NCBI GenBank assembly: GCA_051004815.1
Contig: JBPCJY010000240.1
Span: 1 to 64,000, forward strand
Reading direction: 5' to 3'
From: JBBQXY01 sp051004815
GTDB lineage: Bacteria; Chloroflexota; Ktedonobacteria; Ktedonobacterales; Ktedonobacteraceae
Length of the DNA: 64,000 bases
Below, piece after piece: positions 53,225 to 60,819 of this stretch; position 1 is the first letter of the stretch, and each line of letters opens with the position of its first letter. Position numbers and translations under genes: made by a program. Under the pieces are notes generated by a model, which worked only from the letters and a program-made list of their open reading frames with translations, was not told the DNA's origin and did no database searches.

Positions 53225-53358
53225 TACTGTGTAGGGTAAATAAAAAGTTATGATGTATACTACAGAAAACAAACGCTTCAGCTCCGCTACATAAAAGTAG
53301 GAATAACCGCGTCAGACACCCCACGCCTGGAAGGGCAAGGGTCTCCTGAAAGGATAAG

Positions 53359-53550
53359 ATGAACAGGAACTTACAGCAACCCCGACCACTGATGGTAGCA
53401 TGTGCCGTTTTAGTGGTAGCACTGCTCGGCATTATCGTTTTCTTTGGCGCAACGGGCACCACACGAGGCCCGATAGAGATGCTTTCTGCCTTGCTTCTTG
53501 GTGCCATTGTCCTGCTCTTTAGAGCTTTAGCGGGTCGCTCGCGCCAATAG
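53359..53550 (+). CDS. Small two-TM membrane protein, 63 residues
   Basis: Two hydrophobic helices (VACAVLVVALLGIIVFFGA and MLSALLLGAIVLLFRAL) separated by a short polar turn. GAAAGGATAAG precedes the ATG, which supports a real gene. No family recognised; it could anchor a complex or be an independent small membrane protein. Confidence 0.65.
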   Translation: MNRNLQQPRPLMVACAVLVVALLGIIVFFGATGTTRGPIEMLSALLLGAIVLLFRALAGRSRQ

Positions 53551-53637
53551 AGATCAGCAGACTATGTAATCCACCTTGATGTCAGATGCGTATTACCTTA
53601 GTGGTTCAGGCAGTATTAGGATCATTGAGGTGGATAC

Positions 53638-54045
53638 ATGAACATTGCCATTCTCGAAGACAATCCTTCCAACCTTGAATACATACAGACCCTTTTACAG
53701 TTTGAAGGACACCGCGTCTTTGCTTATGGAGACGCCGCTTCCTTCCTCGCTTTCATATGGGCCACGTATCGTCAAGATGCTGTATTGGCATACGACCTTG
53801 CGATTATTGACCTTATGCTTCCAGGTCGCCTCACTGGGCTAGATGTGCTCCACTCGCTGCACGCTGCCCACTCTCCCCTGGCGCATTTTCCTCTCATTGT
53901 GGTTTCAGGCGCAAGTCAGCATGTACTTGATGAGGTGCAAACACATTTTCCCAGCGTGCCAATCCTACGCAAACCTTTCAGAATGCAAGAGTTAATTTCG
54001 TTGCTTGCTACCATTGGCAGCAAGAAGGAGGCAGAGCGTAGCTAG
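53638..54045 (+). CDS. Response-regulator receiver-only protein
   Basis: 135 residues, a single REC domain: LEDNPSNLEYIQTLLQ, YDLAIIDLMLPGRLTGLDVL (Asp acceptor), LIVVSGASQHVLD (switch Ser), and ILRKPFRMQELI (Lys). It has the usual DN or ED acidic pair at the start. No kinase adjoins it. GAGG lies seven bases before the ATG. Confidence 0.87.
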   Translation: MNIAILEDNPSNLEYIQTLLQFEGHRVFAYGDAASFLAFIWATYRQDAVLAYDLAIIDLMLPGRLTGLDVLHSLHAAHSPLAHFPLIVVSGASQHVLDEVQTHFPSVPILRKPFRMQELISLLATIGSKKEAERS

Positions 54046-54729
54046 GGCTTACCTACGCGGTACCTATCATACAGAACAATTCATCAATCCAAATGGTACT
54101 GCACACAACGTACTACCTTGCCCAAAAGGAAGGTATCGTGTTATACTTTACATAGAAATTCTTTTTGTCATACCCACGGTTGTGATGGCGCACCAGAAGA
54201 GGTTTGAGGCGTTTTAACAGAACGCGGCCACTGGTACACGGCGCAACTGGCGGGCAAAGGAGGTGAGGGAACTATGGACGCTGGCCCTAGTCATAGTAGG
54301 CCTGTGGTTTTTGCATGCCTGCTTTCGGGATGGTTCTACTCACCATTGGGTATGGTAACTGGTTAACAGATGTATCGTTTATTGCTTCCTCTGAGGTAAT
54401 TTCATCACCGCCACGTTTGCCCGATGGTTACGCATTGTATCACATTTCCCCAATGTTGAAAGCGATGTCGGGTAAGCACTTTCCCACCTGCCAGTGAGTC
54501 CTGGAGGGTACCCGCTTAGGATACTCTACCCCTGAGGGCTTTGGCCCTATTCCCTGCTTGAAATTCACATAGATGTTGTACTGCATGTTTCTGTACATCG
54601 GAACTGCTTTAACTCGTTGTGTGCATATTCCTTGTAACTTACGTTACGCAGGTGAAAGGTTATCCACTTATCCACAACACATGTGGATAAGCTAATGGAT
54701 TCTATTACTCAAAGAAGGTGGTGATTCCA
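54046..54729. other. Gene-poor stretch with DnaA-box cluster and a decayed repeat unit
   Basis: No gene is supported. A degraded unit of the CCCAGGGTACCC family (GAGGGTACCCGCTTAGGATA) lies near 54505-54535. Short frames have no features. The end holds two exact DnaA-type 9-mers and the mgtE start. Confidence 0.55.
54660..54690. promoter_or_regulatory. DnaA-box-like cluster before mgtE
   Basis: Exact TTATCCACA at 54668-54676 and inverted TGTGGATAA at 54682-54690, forming CTTATCCACA, 5 bases, TGTGGATAAG. A third near-match (TTATCCACT) overlaps at 54660-54668. It is 28 bases upstream of the mgtE ribosome site. It could bind DnaA or a palindrome-reading regulator. Confidence 0.55.
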
Positions 54730-56679
54730 ATGATTTTTTTCAGCACCCTGCTCCGCCAGAGCATTTATGATATTGAAGGACGCCGCATCGGCGCATTGCG
54801 TGATGTCTGCGTCGCTTTACATGAGACCTTTCCCGTTGTCACGGCGTTGATCGTACACGCACCACTGGGCAATGGCAAGGCCGATATGATTATTCCCTGG
54901 TCGGTGGTCGATAGCCTGGAAGAACCAAAAATACATTTGTTAGTCAAGCAAGCACAAATTCAAACCTATACTCCGCTATCAGATGAGCTATTATTGAGGC
55001 GCGATATCCTGGATAAGCAAATTGTGGATACACAGGGGTTTCGCGTGGTGAAAGTCAATGATTTAAAATTGGCGCAAATTAAGAAAACAGTGCGGCTGGT
55101 CGGTGTGGATATTAGTGGGAGTGGCTTGTTGCGTCGCTTGGGCATCCTGGCTCCGGTAGAACGCTTGGCCCGTGTGCTGCCGCTTCATTTGGCGGAGCGC
55201 ACCATTACCTGGAATTATGTAGAACCGATTCAGGTGGTGCGGGCAGGTACTGCTACGGGGCAGTTGATGCCAGCTTTCGCGGGTGCCGGGGCGGGAACAA
55301 GCGGGGTTGTGCCACAGGTGCAACTCAACGTCAGCCATACAAAAATAGCGGAACTGCGTCCGGCGGATATCGCGGACATCCTGGAACAGCTTGACGTAGA
55401 GGACGCGGGCGCAATGCTGGATCGCCTGGATACCGAGACGGCGGCGGAAGCCTTCAACGAGGTTGAATCGCCATTGCAGTATGAAATATTGAGCGGACTT
55501 GATCCTGAACGCGCCTCTGATCTGCTGGAAGCTCTAGCTCCTGACGATGCTGCGGATATCCTGGCAGATCTGCCAGAACACGAGGCCGAGCGTTTGCTCA
55601 GTTTGATGCCGGCCAGCGAGGCGCAGTCCATTCGCGACCTGCTGCGTTATGGCGCGGAGACAGCGGGCGGTCTGATGACGACGGAGGTCTTGTCGCTTGC
55701 GCAAGATTTGACCGCTGAAGATGCCCTGGCTTACCTGCGCCAGCACTCCCAACACCTGGAGATGATCTATTACCTCTATATTGTGGATGCTGAACAGCAC
55801 CTGGCGGGCGTTGTCTCGCTGCGTGAACTGGTGGTAGCCAACCCCCAAACACGGCTAGAGGAGTTGATGGATAGCGATGTGATCAAAGTCACTATCGATA
55901 CCGATCAGGAAAAGGTGGCCCAGGTCATTGCCAAGTACGACTTGCTGGGTGTGCCAGTGGTGGACAGCGAGAATCACCTGGTGGGCCTTGTGACGGTAGA
56001 TGACGTGATCGACGTGCTTCACGAAGAGCAGGTGGAAGACTTTTCTGAAATCGCGGGTGCTAGCGTTGAGGAGTTCGAGGAAGAAGAGCATTTTTCCTTG
56101 CGGGCAACTATGAGCCGTGTCACATGGTTGTCCGTGAACGTGGTAGCGGGTTTTGCCCTGGCACTGGTGCTATACCAGATTATCGGCACGGTCATCTCGT
56201 CTAGTGTTTTACATGTGCAAGCGTCGGGGCTTATGGCCGGGTTGCGCTCGCATATTGCCCTTAATGGCGTTATCTGCTTGACCCCAATGCTCTTGCTGAC
56301 CAGTGGCAGCGTCGGATCACAGGCACTCGGAGTTGCTGGTTGGCAACTTCGTTCTGCCGGTGGCAGTGATTTCTGGCGCGGCCTCTTTCGAGAGCTACGG
56401 TTAGGTACGGTGGGTGGTTTACTGGCGAGCGTGGTAGTCGGGCTTTTAACGGGGTTACTCTTCCATTCTGTCATGTTGAGCGTAGCGATTGGCCTGGGTT
56501 TTGGCTTTACTTTGCTGATTGCATCGCTGTGCGGACTGGTTCTGCCAACGCTGCTGCAACGTCTACGCCTGCGCGGAAGCCTGATCAGTGCGCCATTGCT
56601 AGACCCCATCATTGCCTTTATCAGCCTGACCATCTTCTTGCTCGTCGTGCTCTGGTTGATTGAATTGTTGCAGGTGTAA
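54730..56679 (+). CDS. mgtE: MgtE-type Mg2+ channel with N-terminal PRC-barrel domains
   Basis: 649 residues from the ATG at 54730. The first 170 residues contain two PRC-barrel-like segments (IYDIEGRRIGALRDVCVALHE and DKQIVDTQGFRVVKVNDLKL), not standard for MgtE. Then come the N domain (LRPADIADILEQLDVEDAG, ASDLLEALAPDDAADIL), two CBS domains (TETAGGLMTTEVL and VPVVDSENHLVGLVTVDDV) and five membrane segments from about 455 on. Mg2+ bound to N and CBS domains closes the pore. The PRC part could link the channel to RNA or ribosome-associated factors. Confidence 0.92.
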   Translation: MIFFSTLLRQSIYDIEGRRIGALRDVCVALHETFPVVTALIVHAPLGNGKADMIIPWSVVDSLEEPKIHLLVKQAQIQTYTPLSDELLLRRDILDKQIVDTQGFRVVKVNDLKLAQIKKTVRLVGVDISGSGLLRRLGILAPVERLARVLPLHLAERTITWNYVEPIQVVRAGTATGQLMPAFAGAGAGTSGVVPQVQLNVSHTKIAELRPADIADILEQLDVEDAGAMLDRLDTETAAEAFNEVESPLQYEILSGLDPERASDLLEALAPDDAADILADLPEHEAERLLSLMPASEAQSIRDLLRYGAETAGGLMTTEVLSLAQDLTAEDALAYLRQHSQHLEMIYYLYIVDAEQHLAGVVSLRELVVANPQTRLEELMDSDVIKVTIDTDQEKVAQVIAKYDLLGVPVVDSENHLVGLVTVDDVIDVLHEEQVEDFSEIAGASVEEFEEEEHFSLRATMSRVTWLSVNVVAGFALALVLYQIIGTVISSSVLHVQASGLMAGLRSHIALNGVICLTPMLLLTSGSVGSQALGVAGWQLRSAGGSDFWRGLFRELRLGTVGGLLASVVVGLLTGLLFHSVMLSVAIGLGFGFTLLIASLCGLVLPTLLQRLRLRGSLISAPLLDPIIAFISLTIFLLVVLWLIELLQV

Positions 56680-56743
56680 GAGCGCAATACATTGCGCTCA
56701 AACCCAACTTTACACCAGCCCAAATTTTTGCGAAAAAAAGGTC

Positions 56744-56772
56744 TTGACGAAATTTCGCGCTTATAGTATACT
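56744..56772 (+). promoter_or_regulatory. tRNA-Asn promoter
   Basis: TTGACG at 56744-56749, 17-base spacer, TATACT at 56767-56772, ending 27 bases before the tRNA. Confidence 0.85.
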
Positions 56773-56799
56773 GCAAACGTTCCGAGGGAACGAATACAT

Positions 56800-56871
56800 T
56801 CCTCGATAGCTCAATGGTAGAGCGGCCGGCTGTTAACTGGTAGGTTACAGGTTCGAGTCCTGTTCGAGGAG
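56800..56871 (+). tRNA. tRNA-Asn (anticodon GTT)
   Basis: The cloverleaf folds cleanly: acceptor TCCTCGA/TCGAGGA, D stem GCTC/GAGC, anticodon loop CTGTTAA with GTT, T stem ACAGG/CCTGT with TTCGAGT loop, discriminator G. The anticodon stem GCCGG/CTGGT has two G-U pairs. CCA is not encoded. Confidence 0.95.
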
Positions 56872-56877
56872 CCTTCT

Positions 56878-56904
56878 AAAAGGCCACCGATTGGGTGGCC
56901 TTTT
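56878..56904 (+). terminator. tRNA terminator
   Basis: An 11-bp stem AAAAGGCCACC/GGTGGCCTTTT that ends in a T run, seven bases past the tRNA. Confidence 0.9.
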
Positions 56905-56930
56905 GTCGTGTAATGCAGGAGAATTATCAT

Positions 56931-57536
56931 ATGAGCCGTTTTACCATACGCCCGCTTCGTTTGAGTGATGCTAACGACATCCATGAATTGATGCATATGC
57001 CCAATGTTTTATATGGCACATCTCTATTGCCCTCGACGACTGCTGATGCCTGGCAAAAAACTATTCAGCAATGGATTGAGGATGAACATGTGCATGTTTT
57101 CATTGCTGAAGTGCAAGGAAAAGCGGTTGGTGCCATCAACGTGCGTGTAGGTACCGGGCGCGAGAGCCATGTTGGCGACCTCGCTATGGCCGTACACGAC
57201 AAACATCAGCGTCAAGGCATCGGTAGGATGCTTATGATGGCCATGACAGACCTGGCGGACAACTGGCTGAATCTGGTGCGGCTAGAACTGGATGTATTTA
57301 CGGACAATGAGGTCGCGCTTCACCTGTATAAGCAGTTCGATTTTGAAATTGAGGGCCGGAAACGCCTTGACGCCTTTCGTGGTGGCAGGTATATTGATAG
57401 TTATATGATGGCGCGATTACGTCCCCAGGTGCAGATCAATTATGCGGAAACGTTAACACGAATTCCAGAGCCGTCCGTGCCACCTTTACCACTAGAAGGT
57501 GAACAAGGAAACGACCCTTCCAGTGAGACAGCGTAA
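56931..57536 (+). CDS. GNAT-family N-acetyltransferase
   Basis: 201 residues from the ATG at 56931 (AGGAG nine bases upstream). Acetyl-CoA motif: LAMAVHDKHQRQGIGRMLMMAMTD, with QGIGRML as the pyrophosphate loop. The core RPLRLSDANDIHELM, EIEGRKRLDAFRGGRYIDSYMM fits spermidine or ribosomal-protein-like acetyltransferases. The C-terminal 25 residues are Pro-rich and extra. It follows the tRNA terminator, in its own transcript. Confidence 0.9.
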   Translation: MSRFTIRPLRLSDANDIHELMHMPNVLYGTSLLPSTTADAWQKTIQQWIEDEHVHVFIAEVQGKAVGAINVRVGTGRESHVGDLAMAVHDKHQRQGIGRMLMMAMTDLADNWLNLVRLELDVFTDNEVALHLYKQFDFEIEGRKRLDAFRGGRYIDSYMMARLRPQVQINYAETLTRIPEPSVPPLPLEGEQGNDPSSETA

Positions 57537-57597
57537 CAACTTAGTGGCATAAAAAGCTGATGAAGAATGCTATGACGTTAGAGTGAGGAGATCCCTG

Positions 57598-58734
57598 TTG
57601 AGTGAGAATAGCACTCTGAACTTTCAACAATTCTTCCGCCAGATGTTGGAAACGATGCTCTGGCCTGTGCTCATCATTGATTGTAGTTTCACTATCCATT
57701 ACTGGAATGCGCTGGCCGTTAAATTGCTGGGTGCCACCAACTCGTTGCAAGGTCAAAAGTTAGAGCAGTGGCTACCAGAACAAGCGATGCTACAACCAGT
57801 ACAGGAGAGTATTACTACAGGTCGCCCGCGCAAAGGCAGCTATAGCAAAGATGCCACCGGTACAGCGTGGAACATTTCAGTAACACCGCTTGAGCATGTA
57901 CCCGTTGAGCTAGCTTCCCAGCCTGATGACGCATTGGCGGGACAGGAGAAACAATGCTCCACCTATTTCGTCGTGTCCATCGAGGATTGCAGTGAATTGC
58001 GCCGTCTGGAGCGAGTGCGACGTGACTTTATTGCCAATGTTTCACACGAATTACGCACACCATTGGCTTCCGTTCGGCTGCTCGCGGAGACGTTGGAAGA
58101 GGCTATTGACACCGATCACGATAAAGCACAGGTCTTCTTGGAGAAGATCGAGACCGAAGTGCAGCATCTCACAGCCCTTGTGTCAGAGTTGCTGGAGCTT
58201 TCACGCATTGAATCCGGTCAGGTACCAATGGTTATTGAAGCGGTTGAGGCGGAACAGTTGGTACGTGAAGTGATGGCCCGTATGTTGCCCCAGGCGCAGC
58301 GGCATCGTGTCTCCTTGCGCACAGATATACAGGATGGACGGACGCGTGTTGCTGCTGATAGTAAACAGATAGCGCATGTCCTTGTCAATCTCCTGCATAA
58401 TGCCATTAAGTTTACCCCTTCGGGCGGCACGATCACCATCGGTACTAGTTTACAGCCAGAAGGGCATACCCAATGTTTCTTTGTACGTGATACAGGGGTA
58501 GGGATTCGGCCAGAAGAACTTCCACGTATCTTTGAGCGATTCTATAAAGCTGATCGAGCGCGTGCGAAGACTGGTTTTATTGGGCCTGGTGGTGGTGGAA
58601 GCGGACTTGGTCTTGCCATCGTTCGTCATGTTGTGGAAGCACATGGCGGTCGCATCATCGTGGAAAGCACGCCTGGGCAGGGCAGTACTTTTACATTTAC
58701 GCTGCCCATCGCAGTTAGCGGCGTCGAGCGGTAA
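57598..58734 (+). CDS. PAS-containing sensor histidine kinase, PhoR-like
   Basis: 378 residues. An N-terminal PAS domain (MLWPVLIIDCSFTIHYWNALAVKLLGATN) precedes a HisKA with NVSHELRTPLASVRLLAETLEEA and an HATPase with LVNLLHNAIKFTPSGG (N box), VRDTGVGIRPEELPRIFERF (G1) and GSGLGLAIVRHVVEAHGG (G2). It has no membrane segment, so it senses an internal signal. The preferred start is TTG at 57598 with GAGGAG seven bases upstream; GTG at 57583 is the alternative. No response regulator adjoins it. Confidence 0.92.
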   Translation: MSENSTLNFQQFFRQMLETMLWPVLIIDCSFTIHYWNALAVKLLGATNSLQGQKLEQWLPEQAMLQPVQESITTGRPRKGSYSKDATGTAWNISVTPLEHVPVELASQPDDALAGQEKQCSTYFVVSIEDCSELRRLERVRRDFIANVSHELRTPLASVRLLAETLEEAIDTDHDKAQVFLEKIETEVQHLTALVSELLELSRIESGQVPMVIEAVEAEQLVREVMARMLPQAQRHRVSLRTDIQDGRTRVAADSKQIAHVLVNLLHNAIKFTPSGGTITIGTSLQPEGHTQCFFVRDTGVGIRPEELPRIFERFYKADRARAKTGFIGPGGGGSGLGLAIVRHVVEAHGGRIIVESTPGQGSTFTFTLPIAVSGVER

Positions 58735-58745
58735 GGAAAACATGT

Positions 58746-59576
58746 ATGAAACCAGAAATTGCTCAGTTATTACAGCAAGCGGATAAAGAGCACCTGCTTT
58801 CCCTCGTGCAGGAACTGATTGAACAGCATCCAGCTTTGGAGACGGAGGTTGCCAGTTACCTGGAGCAACGCGAGGGTAGCGACAATGATGCTGAAGATAC
58901 TATTGATACCGATGAAGAGGTTTCAGAGGACTGGGATTTTAGTGGAGATGAGCAAATTGTTTTTCATCCGTATCCACAACCAACGCAGTTTCCGCTGGAT
59001 GCTCTGGCGCACCGTCAGCAACTCGAAGAGTTTACTCAGCAACTCGACTTTGAGACGGTACCGCAGGTAGTGATGGAGACGCTTTCTCGCTTGATTGACG
59101 AGGCCATATCGTATGTTGGAAATAGTGACTCGAACGGAGCTTTGGAACTCTTTGCGCTCATGTTTGAACATCGGTTGCGCGAAGCAAGGGCAGACCTGGT
59201 CCCTGTCTACGATGAGATGATTGACGCCGCGATGTACACCCTGGAGACCTTGCTTAGCGAGGCTAGCAGCAATGCGCTCTTAGATGTGGACCATGAGACA
59301 CTTACTCCTTTGCTGAATCCGACCGAACGCCATCGTTGGTTAGAACGCCTCTTCGCGCTCTGGCTCAAACGCCTGGATGTCCATCGCATGGAGGAGGACT
59401 TACCGGAAATTATCCTGGATGTGGCATGGAGCGAAGATATCCTATTGCTGCGCAGCCTGGTGCAAAACGAACTGCAAAAACAGCCGCACAGTGAACATAG
59501 CAACATTGTTGACTTTACGCGCCAATACCGCACGAAGGCATTAGAGAAGTTCTTGAAGGAATTACCGCGCACATGA
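58746..59576 (+). CDS. Hypothetical helical protein, 276 residues
   Basis: No known domain recognised. The N-terminus is helical (LLQQADKEHLLSLVQELIEQHPALETEVASYLEQRE), similar to parts of SWIM-zinc-finger-associated proteins, then an acidic stretch (DNDAEDTIDTDEEVSEDWDF) and a mostly helical C-terminus. ATG with AAGGA about eight bases upstream. It starts 11 bases after the histidine kinase and is probably in its operon, so a regulatory partner role is possible. Confidence 0.65.
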   Translation: MKPEIAQLLQQADKEHLLSLVQELIEQHPALETEVASYLEQREGSDNDAEDTIDTDEEVSEDWDFSGDEQIVFHPYPQPTQFPLDALAHRQQLEEFTQQLDFETVPQVVMETLSRLIDEAISYVGNSDSNGALELFALMFEHRLREARADLVPVYDEMIDAAMYTLETLLSEASSNALLDVDHETLTPLLNPTERHRWLERLFALWLKRLDVHRMEEDLPEIILDVAWSEDILLLRSLVQNELQKQPHSEHSNIVDFTRQYRTKALEKFLKELPRT

Positions 59577-59911
59577 TTTCACAACATTTGGCAAACAATA
59601 GAAACATTTGATGATATCTTTATGCCAAACATGTTGCACTTTGTGCATCTCTATGCTACTATTGTCACAGACCTGCTATTGTGAACGGCTGAAAAGCCGA
59701 GTAGGTCAAAACACGTCAGGTTTTTGTGCCGTTCCTGTGAGAAGTGGGGATGCAAGGGGTGCAACCCCTTGACAGGGGTCTGGGGCTGTGCCCCAGTTCT
59801 CCCTCTCTCTCCTGCCGCCGTAGGCGGCCTATCACATGAAGGTTGGCAGACGAGTAGGTACACATAATGATTGGAAGGTAGTAGTGTGGAAGAGAGAAGA
59901 GAGGGAACTAT
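59577..59911. other. Intergenic stretch with dispersed repeat copy 2
   Basis: No gene. Only the hairpin repeat at 59751-59829 stands out. Confidence 0.55.
59751..59829. repeat. Dispersed hairpin repeat, copy 2
   Basis: Hairpins AAGGGGTGCAACCCCTT and CTGGGGCTGTGCCCCAG, then CCGCCGTAGGCGGC, in the same order as at 27.9 kb. The first stem has changed in both arms relative to copy 1. Confidence 0.65.
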
Positions 59912-60304
59912 ATGAGTAAACTGGTTATGATCATCGACGACTCACTCACAGTACGTAAGATCATTGAAACCAGCTTGAAGCGTGAAGGTTTCGAATACGT
60001 AAGTTTTCCTGACGGTTTTGAGGCTTTGCGTGCCATCACCGAACAACAATTCAGGCGCATCCCTGATCTGGTGATACTTGATATTGGTTTGCCCAGAATG
60101 GATGGCTACGAATTTGCACGCCGTCTCAAAGCAAAACCTCAATTTGCTCACACCATCATCGTCATGCTCACAAGTCATGATGGTGTCATCGATCGCCTCA
60201 AAGGTCGTCTGGCCGGAGCAAAAGATTACATGATCAAACCGTTTAGAACGCAGGAATTGATATCCGTGTTACACTCACACCTGGGTGTTCCCACGTTAAC
60301 GTGA
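59912..60304 (+). CDS. CheY/PilG-like response regulator
   Basis: 130 residues, REC only: MIIDDSLTVRKIIETSLKREGFEY (DD), DLVILDIGLPRMDGYEF (Asp acceptor), IIVMLTSHDG (Thr), YMIKPF (Lys). The DDSLTVRK and gene order fit PilG-like regulators of type IV pilus or chemosensory clusters. The next gene begins with a TGATG overlap. Confidence 0.92.
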   Translation: MSKLVMIIDDSLTVRKIIETSLKREGFEYVSFPDGFEALRAITEQQFRRIPDLVILDIGLPRMDGYEFARRLKAKPQFAHTIIVMLTSHDGVIDRLKGRLAGAKDYMIKPFRTQELISVLHSHLGVPTLT

Positions 60305-60819
60305 TGCCGGTCCTGGACAGTTCACGTTTACACAGCCTTGCAATGTTAAGCGATGAAGCGTTTTGGGAATATGCCCGCGAGTTAGCCAGTCAAAGCGAGA
60401 CGGCTGTCTATCCTGAAGAGTATCTGGAATGTCTGTTGCGCCAGGAGCGTTGCTTCATACCTCTGAAATCTCTCTATGATATAGTTTTGCCGCCTCATCG
60501 TCTGGCTTTATTACCGGCCACTCCGCGTTGGATGGCCGGTATTGTGGCGTGGCGCGGCGAGGCTATTGCCGTGATTGATCTTGAAGCCTATCTCGCGGAT
60601 GTTGAGCTTGTGCGTGAAGGTACATTACTTATTGCCAATTACGAAGGTTTGCCCATCGGCTTGCTTGTGTCGAGCGTGGGGATGATTCGGCAAAATCTGT
60701 CGGAAGGCGAACAGTCAACCTCCACGGACGCGGCACCCGCGGATGCCCTCGTTTTAGATATACTACCAATGCTGGCAGACGCGTTGCGGCATATAGGAAC
60801 AGCACCGCCGTATGGATGA
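60304..60819 (+). CDS. CheW-like coupling protein
   Basis: 171 residues. The CheW core reads CFIPLKSLYDIVLPPHRLALLPATPRWMAGIVAWRGEAIAVIDLEAYL, the beta-barrel that joins receptors to CheA, with a later LLVSSVGMI segment. An ATG at 60304 overlaps the CheY stop; GTG at 60301 is the alternative. It overlaps the CheA-like start by eight bases. It has an N-terminal extension of about 45 residues. Confidence 0.85.
   Translation: MPVLDSSRLHSLAMLSDEAFWEYARELASQSETAVYPEEYLECLLRQERCFIPLKSLYDIVLPPHRLALLPATPRWMAGIVAWRGEAIAVIDLEAYLADVELVREGTLLIANYEGLPIGLLVSSVGMIRQNLSEGEQSTSTDAAPADALVLDILPMLADALRHIGTAPPYG

Noticed and set aside
54046..54729. Chromosomal origin near the DnaA boxes
   Set aside because: Only two or three boxes, no AT-rich unwinding element and no dnaA or dnaN gene nearby.
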